Below are positions 1-7,797 of a DNA stretch of 25,338 bases, one piece after another. Each line of letters begins with the position of its first letter. Within the stretch, counting starts at the first letter, position 1. The stretch covers positions 1 to 25,338 of the forward strand of contig CAMLFP010000032.1 in NCBI GenBank assembly GCA_946479335.1, written 5' to 3'. Below the pieces are notes generated by a model. That model was not told the origin of the DNA and ran no database searches. It saw only the letters and a list, made by a program, of their open reading frames with translations. Made by a program: the position numbers and the translations under genes. The stretch is from an uncultured Archangium sp. (lineage in GTDB: Bacteria; Myxococcota; Myxococcia; Myxococcales; Myxococcaceae).

Positions 1-777
1 AAGTACGTCTCGGTCGATCTCACCGACGCGCAGGCCGTGGCCACTGCGGCGCGCGCCACCATGCCGCAGGTGTTCATCAACCCCGCGGCGATGACCGACG
101 TCGACGGCTGCGAGAAAGACCCTTCGGGCGCGTGGGCGGCGAACGCCGAAGCGCCCGCTACACTCGCCCGCGCGGCACGGGAGCTGGGCAGCTTCATGCT
201 GCACGTCTCGACCGACTACGTGTTCGACGGCGACGCGGGCCCCTACGACGTCGACGCGACGCCGAACCCGCGCGGCGTGTACGCGATCACCAAGTTCGCG
301 GGCGAGCTGGCGGTCAAGGCGCTGCTCCCGGCGAGCGCGTGGGCCATCGCGCGCACCGCGGTCGTGTACGGCTGGCCGTCGACCGGCAAGAACAACTTCG
401 GCACCTGGCTGTTGTCGAGCTTCGCCGCCGGCAAGAGCGTGAACCTGTTCTCTGACCAGTGGGTGTCGACCAGCCACGCGACCAACGTCGCCGCGATGCT
501 GGCGGAGATCGCCGCGCGGAGACTCCCGGGCCTCTGGCACACCTGCGGCGCCGAGGTGACCGACCGCGTGGAGTTCGGCAAGCGCCTCTGCGCGCGCTTC
601 GGCTTCGACCCGGCGCTCATCAAGCCCTCGCGCATGGCCGACGTTCGCCTGCCGAGCCCACGCCCGGCGAAGAGCGGCCTCATCGTCACCCAGAGCACCA
701 ACACCCTCGAGGCCACGCCGTGGACGGTGGCGCAGGCGCTCGAGCAGCTGCACGCCGAATACAAGGGAGAGTCATGA
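1..777 (+). CDS. rfbD: dTDP-4-dehydrorhamnose reductase, 5' end outside window
   Basis: This enzyme reduces dTDP-4-keto-L-rhamnose to dTDP-L-rhamnose with NAD(P)H, the last step of dTDP-rhamnose synthesis in the cytoplasm. The reading frame is open from base 1, so the gene begins upstream and the NAD-binding GxxGxxG end is missing. Visible features are the INPAA segment (bases about 76-90), the STDYVFDG motif (about 208-231) and the YAITK catalytic YxxxK (from base 280). The C-terminal part is typical of the extended-SDR RmlD family. A GTG at base 37 lies in frame but is internal, because family-like sequence (KYVSVDLTD) precedes it. The stop overlaps the rfbA start as ATGA. With rfbA and rfbC next, the rhamnose assignment is strong. 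A related SDR sugar reductase is the only real alternative. Confidence 0.86.
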   Translation, partial: KYVSVDLTDAQAVATAARATMPQVFINPAAMTDVDGCEKDPSGAWAANAEAPATLARAARELGSFMLHVSTDYVFDGDAGPYDVDATPNPRGVYAITKFAGELAVKALLPASAWAIARTAVVYGWPSTGKNNFGTWLLSSFAAGKSVNLFSDQWVSTSHATNVAAMLAEIAARRLPGLWHTCGAEVTDRVEFGKRLCARFGFDPALIKPSRMADVRLPSPRPAKSGLIVTQSTNTLEATPWTVAQALEQLHAEYKGES

Positions 778-1646
778 AGGGCATCGTTCTCGCGGGCGGC
801 TCCGGCACCCGGCTGTACCCGCTGACGCGCGTGGTCTCGAAGCAGCTCCTGCCGATCCACGACAAGCCGATGGTCTACTACCCCATCAGCACCCTGCTGC
901 TGGCGGGCATCCGCGAGATCCTGATCATCTCCACGCCGGTCGACCTGCCGCGCTTCCGCGAGCTGCTGGGCGACGGCTCTCAGTGGGGCGTGTCGTTCTC
1001 GTACGCGGAGCAGCCCAGCCCCGACGGCCTCGCGCAGGCCTTCATCATCGGCAAGCAGTTCATCGGCGACGACCCGTGCGCGCTGGTGCTGGGCGACAAC
1101 ATCTTCTTCGGCGAGGGCTTCTCGACGCTGCTGCAGCGCGCGGCGAAGACCACGAAGGGCGCGACGGTGTTCGGGTACCAGGTGCACGACCCCGAGCGCT
1201 ACGGTGTGGTGGAGCTCGATTCGACCGGCAAGGCGCTCTCCATCGAGGAGAAGCCGAAGAAACCGAAGTCGAACTACGCCGTCACCGGGCTGTATTTCTA
1301 CGACAACGACGTGGTGCGCATCGCCAGCGAGGTGAAGCCCTCGGCGCGCGGCGAGCTGGAGATCACCAGCGTCAACGACGCGTACTTGAAGCGCGGCGAC
1401 CTCCACGTGGAGGTGATGTCGCGCGGCTTCGCGTGGCTCGACACCGGCACGCACGCCTCGCTGATGGAGGCCTCGCAGTTCATCCACGTCATCGAGTCGC
1501 GCACCGGCCTCAAGGTGGCGTGCCTCGAGGAGATCTGCTGGCGCATGAAGTACATCGACGACGCGCAGCTGGAGGCGTTGGCGCAGCCGATGAAGAAGAA
1601 CGACTACGGCCAGTACCTGCTGTCGCTGCTCGGGAAGAAGTCGTGA
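774..1646 (+). CDS. rfbA: glucose-1-phosphate thymidylyltransferase
   Basis: RfbA (RmlA) joins dTTP and glucose-1-phosphate to give dTDP-glucose and pyrophosphate, the committed step of dTDP-rhamnose synthesis. The 290-aa product has the normal length. It carries the nucleotidyltransferase signature [11 protein letters not shown] at residues 8-18, DKPMVYYP at 30-37 and the metal-binding GDN at 107-109. The ATG at 774 overlaps the rfbD stop and is preceded by GGGAGAG, a usable ribosome-binding site. An in-frame open stretch continues upstream to about base 459, but that part is an Arg-rich shadow of rfbD. The stop overlaps the GTG start of rfbC, so the three genes form one translationally coupled operon. 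Confidence 0.96.
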   Translation: MKGIVLAGGSGTRLYPLTRVVSKQLLPIHDKPMVYYPISTLLLAGIREILIISTPVDLPRFRELLGDGSQWGVSFSYAEQPSPDGLAQAFIIGKQFIGDDPCALVLGDNIFFGEGFSTLLQRAAKTTKGATVFGYQVHDPERYGVVELDSTGKALSIEEKPKKPKSNYAVTGLYFYDNDVVRIASEVKPSARGELEITSVNDAYLKRGDLHVEVMSRGFAWLDTGTHASLMEASQFIHVIESRTGLKVACLEEICWRMKYIDDAQLEALAQPMKKNDYGQYLLSLLGKKS

Positions 1647-2200
1647 ACATCGACGAGACGCCCCTCCCCGGCGTGAAGCGGGTGACGCCGAAGGTGTTCG
1701 GCGACGCGCGCGGCTTCTTCCTCGAGACGTTCAGCGCGGCCCGCTATGCCGAGGCGGGCATCGGCGGCCCCTTCGTGCAGGACAACTGGAGCCGCTCCGC
1801 GAAGGGCATCTTGCGCGGGCTGCACCTGCAGCACCCCAACGCGCAGGGCAAGCTGGTCAGCGTCATGCGCGGCGCGGTGTACGACGTCGCCGTCGACGTG
1901 CGCGTCGGCTCTCCGCACTTCGGGCGCTGGTTCGGCTGCGAGCTCTCGGAGTCGAACAAGCAGCAGCTGTGGATCCCCCCCGGGTTCGCGCACGGCTTCT
2001 GCGTGCTGAGCGACGAGGCCGACTTCGTCTACAAGTGCACCCAGCTGTACGCGCCGGCGCACGAGCTCTCGGTGCGGTGGGACGACCCGGCCCTCGGCAT
2101 CGCCTGGCCCCTCCAGGCGCCGCAGCTCTCGAAGAAAGACGCCGCCGCGCTCAGCCTCGCGGAGCTGACCGACCGGCTCCCTCGCTACGAGGGAAGTTGA
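1643..2200 (+). CDS. rfbC: dTDP-4-dehydrorhamnose 3,5-epimerase
   Basis: RfbC (RmlC) epimerises dTDP-4-keto-6-deoxyglucose at C3 and C5. The 185-aa product is a standard RmlC cupin. It has the catalytic histidine in RGLH (residues 58-61), the basic residues around it, and the YKCTQLY segment at 130-136 that supplies the catalytic tyrosine. The start is the GTG at 1643, which overlaps the rfbA stop as GTGA; the next in-frame start would cut into the conserved N-terminus. The last 50 bases overlap the convergent glycosyltransferase gene on the other strand. rfbB, the 4,6-dehydratase that would complete the pathway, is not in the window and probably lies upstream. Confidence 0.94.
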   Translation: MNIDETPLPGVKRVTPKVFGDARGFFLETFSAARYAEAGIGGPFVQDNWSRSAKGILRGLHLQHPNAQGKLVSVMRGAVYDVAVDVRVGSPHFGRWFGCELSESNKQQLWIPPGFAHGFCVLSDEADFVYKCTQLYAPAHELSVRWDDPALGIAWPLQAPQLSKKDAAALSLAELTDRLPRYEGS

Positions 2201-3119
2201 GGCGCTCGCGCTCGACCACCAGCGGGCGCTTGAGCACCTGGGTGTGCACCGAGCCGACGTACTCGCCAATGATGCCGATGAAGAAGAGCTGCACCGACGC
2301 GGTGAAGAAGAGCCCCACCACCAGCGGCGCGAGCCCGAACGAGAACGTGTTCCACCAGATGAGCTTGGCGATCAGGTAGCCGAGGCCCACCAGGAAGCTG
2401 AGCATCGCGCACGCGAAGCCCGACATCGTCGCCAGCCGCAGCGGCACCTTCGAGTGGTTGGTGATGCCGAGCATCGCCATGTCGAAGAGCGTGTAGAAGT
2501 TGTTGCTGGTGATGCCGCGCTTCCGCAGCGGCTGCTTGTAGGTGACGATCGCCGGCGTGAAGCCGAGGTCGGAGATGAGGCCGCGGAAGTACGGGTACGG
2601 CTCGTCGAGCTTCCGCAGCTCGAGGATGACCTGGCGATCGTACAGCCCGAACCCGGTGGCGTTCTTCACCAGCGACACGTCGGCGATGCGCGAGATGAAG
2701 TCGTAATAGAACTTCCGCACCATCCACATCGCGAAGGTCTCTTCGCTCTCGGTCTTCACGCCCATCACCGCCTTCGCGCCCTCCTCCCACTTCTTGATGA
2801 ACTCGGGGATGAGGGCCGGCGGGTCTTGCAGATCGCTGGCGAGCATGATCACGCAGTCGCCCTCGCCCTGGAGCATCCCGTAATACGGCGAGCGGATGTG
2901 CCCGAAGTTGCGGTTGTTGAAGATGACGCGCACGTGCTCCGGGTCTTTCGCCGCGAGCTCGCGCAGCAACGCGGGCGTGCCGTCACGCGAGGCGTTGTCG
3001 ATGAAGATGTGCTCGTACGTGTGCGGGAGCCCGGCCATCACCGCTTTGATCTGCTCGTGCAGCTCCACGACGTTGCCCTCTTCGTTGAAGCAGGGCGTGA
3101 CAATGCTGATGAAGGCCAT
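2151..3119 (-). CDS. GtrB/DPM1-like family 2 glycosyltransferase (polyprenyl-phosphate sugar transferase)
   Basis: The 322-aa product has an N-terminal GT-A domain (SIVTPCFNE at residues 5-13, IDNASRDGT at 40-48, catalytic SDLQDPP at 95-101). Two C-terminal membrane helices follow (about 228-256 and 259-289), then a basic tail. This is the architecture of GtrB, ArnC and bacterial DPM1-type enzymes, which move a sugar from a nucleotide donor to undecaprenyl phosphate at the inner membrane. The sugar cannot be read from the sequence. The gene is last in a minus-strand operon, 15 bases after the epimerase gene. Its 16 C-terminal residues are encoded opposite the end of rfbC and look non-conserved (Gly/Arg/Ser/Pro-rich), so the 3' extension may be a late addition. 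No clear ribosome-binding site precedes the ATG. Confidence 0.9.
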   Translation of the reverse strand: MAFISIVTPCFNEEGNVVELHEQIKAVMAGLPHTYEHIFIDNASRDGTPALLRELAAKDPEHVRVIFNNRNFGHIRSPYYGMLQGEGDCVIMLASDLQDPPALIPEFIKKWEEGAKAVMGVKTESEETFAMWMVRKFYYDFISRIADVSLVKNATGFGLYDRQVILELRKLDEPYPYFRGLISDLGFTPAIVTYKQPLRKRGITSNNFYTLFDMAMLGITNHSKVPLRLATMSGFACAMLSFLVGLGYLIAKLIWWNTFSFGLAPLVVGLFFTASVQLFFIGIIGEYVGSVHTQVLKRPLVVERERLNFPRSEGAGRSAPRG

Positions 3120-3134
3120 GCGGCGGGCTCTAGG

Positions 3135-4151
3135 TCAGGGGGCGTAAAAGCGCGCGGTTTTTTCAATCGCCGTTTCGAGCGCGACCCGGGGCTCCAGCCC
3201 GAGCTGCACGCGCGCCTTCGACACGTCGGGCACGTAGCGCTCGCGCGGCTTCGCCGGGTCGGGCGTGCCCAGCACCTGCACCTGACGGCCGTAGCGCTTC
3301 GCGATGACGCCCGCGAGCTGCGCGATGCTCAGATCTTCACCGGAGCCCACGTTGTACGCCGCGCGGTTCTCACCCGCGCACAGCAGGTGCAGCAGCCACA
3401 CCACGAGATCGCTCGCGTAGAGGTACGAGCGCATCGGCGTACCGTCGCCCTTGATGATGATGTCGCGGCCGGCGAGCGCATCGCGGAGGAAGTTCCCGAT
3501 GGCGAAGTGCGTGTCGAGCGGCAGGTGCGGCCCCACGAAGGCGAAGCACCGCGCGACGCTGGTCGACAGCCCGCCCGTCGACGCCTGCGCGCAGAGGAAC
3601 TCGCCGACCCGCTTCCCTTCGCCGTAGGCCGCCGCCGGAGACAGCGCGTCGGGCGCGCCGGCGTAGCTCTCGGGCACGTGCGTCAGCTCCGAGGGCTGGC
3701 GGCCGTACACCGCGCCGGAGCTGACGAAGAGCAACCGCTGCGCTCCGGCGGCGCGCGCGAAGTCGAGCGTGCGGCGGGTGCCATCGACGATGGTCTCGAA
3801 CATCTCCAGCGGCGCGCCCTCGTTCAGCACCGGGCTGGCGGCCGTCGCGCCCGCGATGACGTGCGTGTACGGCGCGCCGTCGGGCGCCAGCGTGCGCACG
3901 TCGCCGCGCACGAAGCGCACCGTGGGCGAGAGCCACGGCGCCTCCTGCAGGAACGCGTCGGGGTTGCGCGAGAGCACCGTCACCTCGAGCCCGAGATCGA
4001 GCTGTTGGTTCGCGTACACCAGCCCCTCGAGCAGCCACTTGCCGAAGAAGCCGGTGCCGCCGGTGATGAAGAGCCGCGCGCCGCGCAGCGCGGGGAGGCT
4101 CGGGCACCAGGTGACGATGTGACGGAGATCTTCTTCGGCGACGCGCTTCAT
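3135..4151 (-). CDS. NAD-dependent nucleotide-sugar epimerase/dehydratase (extended SDR)
   Basis: The 338-aa product is an extended SDR. It has the NAD-binding GGTGFFG at residues 31-37, a SSGAVYG strand carrying the catalytic Ser (144-150), the YxxxK pair Tyr176/Lys180 and the substrate-domain RSYLYASD motif (241-248). An in-frame ATG lies 54 bases upstream, but it falls inside the preceding gene. The ATG at 4151 is preceded by GAAGGAG at an 8-base spacing, which fixes the start. The gene lies 22 bases after the membrane-protein gene and 15 before the glycosyltransferase. It probably makes or remodels a nucleotide sugar for the locus. A YerF-like ketoreductase role is possible, but the sequence alone does not establish it. 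Confidence 0.88.
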   Translation of the reverse strand: MKRVAEEDLRHIVTWCPSLPALRGARLFITGGTGFFGKWLLEGLVYANQQLDLGLEVTVLSRNPDAFLQEAPWLSPTVRFVRGDVRTLAPDGAPYTHVIAGATAASPVLNEGAPLEMFETIVDGTRRTLDFARAAGAQRLLFVSSGAVYGRQPSELTHVPESYAGAPDALSPAAAYGEGKRVGEFLCAQASTGGLSTSVARCFAFVGPHLPLDTHFAIGNFLRDALAGRDIIIKGDGTPMRSYLYASDLVVWLLHLLCAGENRAAYNVGSGEDLSIAQLAGVIAKRYGRQVQVLGTPDPAKPRERYVPDVSKARVQLGLEPRVALETAIEKTARFYAP

Positions 4152-4154
4152 GGG

Positions 4155-4167
4155 GCGAGCTCCTTCA
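4155..4167 (-). promoter_or_regulatory. ribosome-binding site deciding the epimerase start
   Basis: On the minus strand GAAGGAG sits 8 bases before the ATG at 4151. It is one of the strongest Shine-Dalgarno matches in the window. It rules out the longer in-frame start at 4205, which would overlap the upstream coding region by 32 bases. Confidence 0.75.
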
Positions 4168-4173
4168 GACGGC

Positions 4174-5964
4174 TCAACGAGGCAAGAGGATCGCGACGAG
4201 ATCACCCGCCTCGGCGCGCAGCACGCGCTCCGGCGCGCCCTGCGAGAACGTGTCGATCGCCCGCTGCGCCGTCTCGGGAGGGAACACGCGCTGATCGAAC
4301 ACGATCGCGCCGAAGCCCTTCGCGGCGAGGTCGCGCATCATCGCGTCGGGCGGCTCGCCGGCGATCTGCCGTTGCCAGTTCGCTTCAGGGCGGCCCTTCA
4401 CGTTGCCGTAGTTGAAGCGCAGCTTGCGGTGCGAGTGCACGTAGAGGCGGAACGGCTCGTAGTCGCCCAACCCGCCGACCTGCCCCGTCTCGGGGAAGTT
4501 GTAGACCGGCAGCTGGAAGACCGCGGTGTCCTCCGGGAGCGCGGCCTCGAGCGCGGCTACCAGCTTCTCGTCAGACGCCGCGCGCTGCACCCACTGCTCG
4601 CGGCCCTTCCAGTAGTCTCGGCCGGTGGCGCGCATGCCGCCGACGTCGACGTTGCGTTTGCTCAAATCGGGCGCCTGCTCCCACACGCCGAAGAGCGCCA
4701 GCCCCGCGGCCATCGCCCAGGCCTGCGCGGGCGCGCGGCGTTCGACGCGGCTCCACCAGCGGGTCAACAGCCGGCCCGCGTACAACAGCGCGAGGCCCGC
4801 CAGCACGATGCTGACGCGGTTGTTGGAGCGGAAGGCGACGCGGTTCACGATCATCTGCAGCGCCTGCATCAGCCCGCCGCCCATGGAGACGAAGATGAGC
4901 CACACCACGATGGGGAAGAAGCGCGTCGCGGCGCCGCGCTGGGCGCGCCACCAGCTCCCGCCGACGCCGGCCACCACGAGCGCGATGAACGCGAGGCCGG
5001 GCAACACCCCGAGATAGTTCGAGGGGAACTCGCCCACCACCGGCGCTGACGAGGCGTACTTCGCGCCCGCCGCGGCGAAGAGATCGAAGCGGTGGAGGTT
5101 GCTCGGCCACAACAGCTCGAGCGGTCGCAGCCCATACAGCAGCGTCTCGCCCACGTTGCGGTTGATGGCCGTGGTGTTGGGGCCGTGGCCTCGGGCGTAG
5201 AGCACGTTGTCGAGGAAGGTGAGCGCGAACACCGACGCGCCGGCGACCGCGACGAGGACGCTGGCCAACGCTGCCCTCCACCGACGGCTGGCGAGTTGAA
5301 CCACGCCCACCAGCCCCAGCACCTGCAGGAGGAAGTTCAAGTAGTACGGGCTCATCGTCGCGGTGACGACGGCTACCGCGACCGCGAACCAGAACGCCGG
5401 CTCACCCACCTTGAGGCCGCGCCGCGATGACGCCCACGCCCAGATCAGCGCCCACAACGGCATCGGCCAATAGAGCGCCACGGTGAGATGCCACGTGCCG
5501 CGGAACAGGAGGAACGGCGAGAGCCCGAAGAGGAGCCCCAACAGCACCGACAACGAGCGCGCCACGCGCAGCCGCCGCGCAGCGATGAACATCGCCACCG
5601 CCGCCAGCACCGCCGCCATCAGGTACGCGAGGTTCACCGAGGCGACGGCGCCCACCACGCGCGCCACCATGCCCATCGAGAAGAACAGCACGTCTTCGAA
5701 CGGGAGGTCGCCCCACTCCGCTTCGTACGGCGCGCCGAGCCAGTGGATGGGCGCGTTCCACAGCGACGAGAGGCCGCGATCGCCGTAGGCCTTGGTGACG
5801 CCCAGCGTGTAGAGGCCGTCCCACTCGTAGCCGACGGGCTGACTCGCGAGGCCGGTCGGGCCGATGTGCCAGACGGCGCCCCAGGCGACCGCGGCCAACA
5901 CCGCTGTCAGCAACACCGCAGGGAGCTCCGGCCGCCACCTTCTCCGCAAAGTCGACCATCGCAT
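4174..5964 (-). CDS. polytopic membrane protein, GT-C/YfhO-like, paralogue of the 6070-7797 product
   Basis: The 596-aa product has an N-terminal membrane anchor, about ten or more hydrophobic helices and a soluble C-terminal region of roughly 150 residues. The first large loop holds a conserved LGAPYxAxW(G/D)D segment, the position where GT-C enzymes carry acidic catalytic residues. The C-terminal domain contains FQLPVYNFPE and YGNVKGRPEA. All of these recur in the divergent 575-aa protein at 6070-7797. I infer a periplasmic-facing glycosyltransferase or lipid-linked sugar transporter that decorates surface polysaccharide, but no donor or acceptor is known. A GTG at 5976 would add four residues. 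The ATG at 5964 is preferred because it aligns with the paralogue's MRW start and leaves a possible -10 box (TAGCGT) outside the gene. Confidence 0.8.
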   Translation of the reverse strand: MRWSTLRRRWRPELPAVLLTAVLAAVAWGAVWHIGPTGLASQPVGYEWDGLYTLGVTKAYGDRGLSSLWNAPIHWLGAPYEAEWGDLPFEDVLFFSMGMVARVVGAVASVNLAYLMAAVLAAVAMFIAARRLRVARSLSVLLGLLFGLSPFLLFRGTWHLTVALYWPMPLWALIWAWASSRRGLKVGEPAFWFAVAVAVVTATMSPYYLNFLLQVLGLVGVVQLASRRWRAALASVLVAVAGASVFALTFLDNVLYARGHGPNTTAINRNVGETLLYGLRPLELLWPSNLHRFDLFAAAGAKYASSAPVVGEFPSNYLGVLPGLAFIALVVAGVGGSWWRAQRGAATRFFPIVVWLIFVSMGGGLMQALQMIVNRVAFRSNNRVSIVLAGLALLYAGRLLTRWWSRVERRAPAQAWAMAAGLALFGVWEQAPDLSKRNVDVGGMRATGRDYWKGREQWVQRAASDEKLVAALEAALPEDTAVFQLPVYNFPETGQVGGLGDYEPFRLYVHSHRKLRFNYGNVKGRPEANWQRQIAGEPPDAMMRDLAAKGFGAIVFDQRVFPPETAQRAIDTFSQGAPERVLRAEAGDLVAILLPR

Positions 5965-6069
5965 CGGGCGCGGCACGCTACAGAGCGCTCACGCCGCGCG
6001 CCACGACTGCCTCTGCGCCGCTCACGAATTTGCCGGTGCATTCGCGACCGAGGTGCGAAGAAGCGCCCC
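5965..6069. promoter_or_regulatory. divergent promoter region between the two membrane-protein paralogues
   Basis: These 105 bases separate the start codons of two divergent paralogous genes. On the minus strand TAGCGT (bases 5975-5980) lies 10 bases before the ATG at 5964 and could be a -10 element. For the plus-strand gene I see no good -10 box. The nonamer TGCATTCGC at 6037-6045 stands exactly 24 bases before the ATG at 6070 and recurs at the same distance upstream of rfbG. Confidence 0.35.
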
Positions 6070-7797
6070 ATGCGTTGGGCGTTCCTCTCCCGGCTGTCGC
6101 TCGTGAAGCGACGAGATCTCCTCGCGGCGGTGGCGCTGTCGGTGCTGGTGCTGGCCCAGTGGGCGCGCATCAACCACTTCACCGACGGGCAGCCGTTGCT
6201 CTCGACGATGACCTACCGCGGCGACGCGCAGTTCACCGCGGCCAGCGTCACGGCGGCGAAGCGCGGCGAGTACCTGCCCTTCTTCAGCAAAGACATCCCC
6301 TCGCTGGGGGCGCCGTACGTCGCGCATTGGGACGACTTCCCCGTGCACGAAGACTGGCTGTACTTCGTGGTGGGCACCTTCGCGCGCGTGGTGGGCGTCT
6401 TCGGCGCCATCAACATCTTCTACGCGCTGGCGGCGCTCTCGGCGGCGCTGACGATGTTCTTCGTGGCGCGGAGGTTCCACCTCAGCCGGCCCGGCGCGTT
6501 CCTCGCGGCGAACCTCTATGGCCTCTCGTCGTTCCTCGACGCGCGCACGGTCCACCACTTCGCGCTGACGTTCTATTTCTTCTTCCCCGCGGTGGTGTTG
6601 GTGGCCGCCTGGCTCAACAGCCGCAAGGGCCTGGAGCTGCGCTCGAAGAAGATGAAGGCCGCGTGCGTGGTGGTGCTGACCGCGTCGTGGGCGACCATCT
6701 ACTTCGTGTACTTCACCGCGCAGATGCTGGTGACCGCGGTGCTCGCGTCGCTGGCGAAGTTCGGGCTGCGGCGCTGGAAGGTCATCGCGGTGCTGGGCAC
6801 CATCGGCGTGCTGGGCAGCATCTCGATGGAGCTCGACTCGTTGATGTACTGGCGCCGCGAGGGCACCAACGACTGGGCGGTGGCGCGCGACCCGAAGGGG
6901 CTCGAGATGTTCGCGCTCAAGCCGGTGAACTTCATCGCGCCCGCGTTGGGCGCCGGGTCTGACCCGCTGCGCTCCGCATTGGCCGATCGCGCGAACGCCG
7001 AGGCGGTGACGCGCGGTGAAGCGCCGCACCCGTACTTCGGGGTCATCGGCATCATCGCGTGGTTCGGGTTGATGGGCGTGATGCTGGTGCGCCTCGCGCG
7101 CGGCAAGGGCGGCTTCCCCGTGGTGTGGGGGTTGATGGGCTGGCTCATCACCAGCCTCAACACCGTCGGAGGGCTCAACAGCATCACCGGGCTCCTCGGC
7201 TTCACCGCGTTCCGCAGCGTGAACCGCGCGTCGATCGTGGTGCTGACGTACGTGCTGCTGTTCCTGGCGTGGGCGTTCCCCCGGGTGACGCGGCGGCTGC
7301 CGGAAGCCGGGCGCTGGGTGCTGGCGGTGTTGCTGTCGATCGCCGGCGTGTGGGAGCAGTCGATCGGCACCGTGGTGGTGGGCGCCGACAACGGGCACCT
7401 CGCGGTCTACGAGTCAGACAAGGCGCTGGTCGCGGCGGCGGAGCAGCAGCTCCCGGCGGGCGCGCACATCTTCTGCCTGCCGGCCGTCGACTTCCCCGAG
7501 GCGTGGGAGAAAGGCACCGACTCGTACGAGATGTTCCGCCCGTACTTCTTCGCGAAGGACTTCGTCTTCTCGCACGGCGACATCAAGGGCCGCCCCAACG
7601 CGAAGTTCAAACTCGACACGGCGAACCTGCCGCTGCCGGAGATGTTCTCCACGCTGCGGCGCAACGGCTTCGAGGCGATCTACGTGAACCTGCGCCCGTA
7701 TGGCGGGCCGCGGGCGCTGGCGCAGTTTCAGCAGGCGGGCGCGACGGTGGTGGCCGTCTCGCCGCTGCAAGACAGCGCGTTCCTACGCCTTCCGTGA
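6070..7797 (+). CDS. polytopic membrane protein, GT-C/YfhO-like, paralogue of the 4174-5964 product
   Basis: The 575-aa product begins MRWAFLSR and has about ten or more hydrophobic helices plus a soluble C-terminal region. It shares with its divergent neighbour the LGAPYxAxW segment, an ARVVG stretch in the next helix, a long MFxxARR motif and a C-terminal block (CLPAVDFPE, then HGDIKGRPNA). The frame stays open some 580 bases upstream, but that part is an Arg-rich antisense image of the other paralogue, so the ATG at 6070 is taken as the start. The ribosome-binding site is weak (GAAGAAG). Its role is inferred to be periplasmic sugar transfer or lipid-sugar handling for the surface polysaccharide. 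The last 15 bases overlap the convergent gene at 7783-9135. Confidence 0.82.
   Translation: MRWAFLSRLSLVKRRDLLAAVALSVLVLAQWARINHFTDGQPLLSTMTYRGDAQFTAASVTAAKRGEYLPFFSKDIPSLGAPYVAHWDDFPVHEDWLYFVVGTFARVVGVFGAINIFYALAALSAALTMFFVARRFHLSRPGAFLAANLYGLSSFLDARTVHHFALTFYFFFPAVVLVAAWLNSRKGLELRSKKMKAACVVVLTASWATIYFVYFTAQMLVTAVLASLAKFGLRRWKVIAVLGTIGVLGSISMELDSLMYWRREGTNDWAVARDPKGLEMFALKPVNFIAPALGAGSDPLRSALADRANAEAVTRGEAPHPYFGVIGIIAWFGLMGVMLVRLARGKGGFPVVWGLMGWLITSLNTVGGLNSITGLLGFTAFRSVNRASIVVLTYVLLFLAWAFPRVTRRLPEAGRWVLAVLLSIAGVWEQSIGTVVVGADNGHLAVYESDKALVAAAEQQLPAGAHIFCLPAVDFPEAWEKGTDSYEMFRPYFFAKDFVFSHGDIKGRPNAKFKLDTANLPLPEMFSTLRRNGFEAIYVNLRPYGGPRALAQFQQAGATVVAVSPLQDSAFLRLP

Noticed and set aside
2244..4415. 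Long plus-strand open frame (over 700 codons) opposite the glycosyltransferase and epimerase genes
   Set aside because: The translation is Arg/His/Ala/Glu-rich low-complexity typical of antisense frames in GC-rich DNA, while the minus-strand frames contain complete family motifs.
5965..5976. Upstream GTG start for the 596-aa membrane protein
   Set aside because: It adds only four residues, overlaps the candidate -10 box and breaks the match to the paralogue's MRW start.
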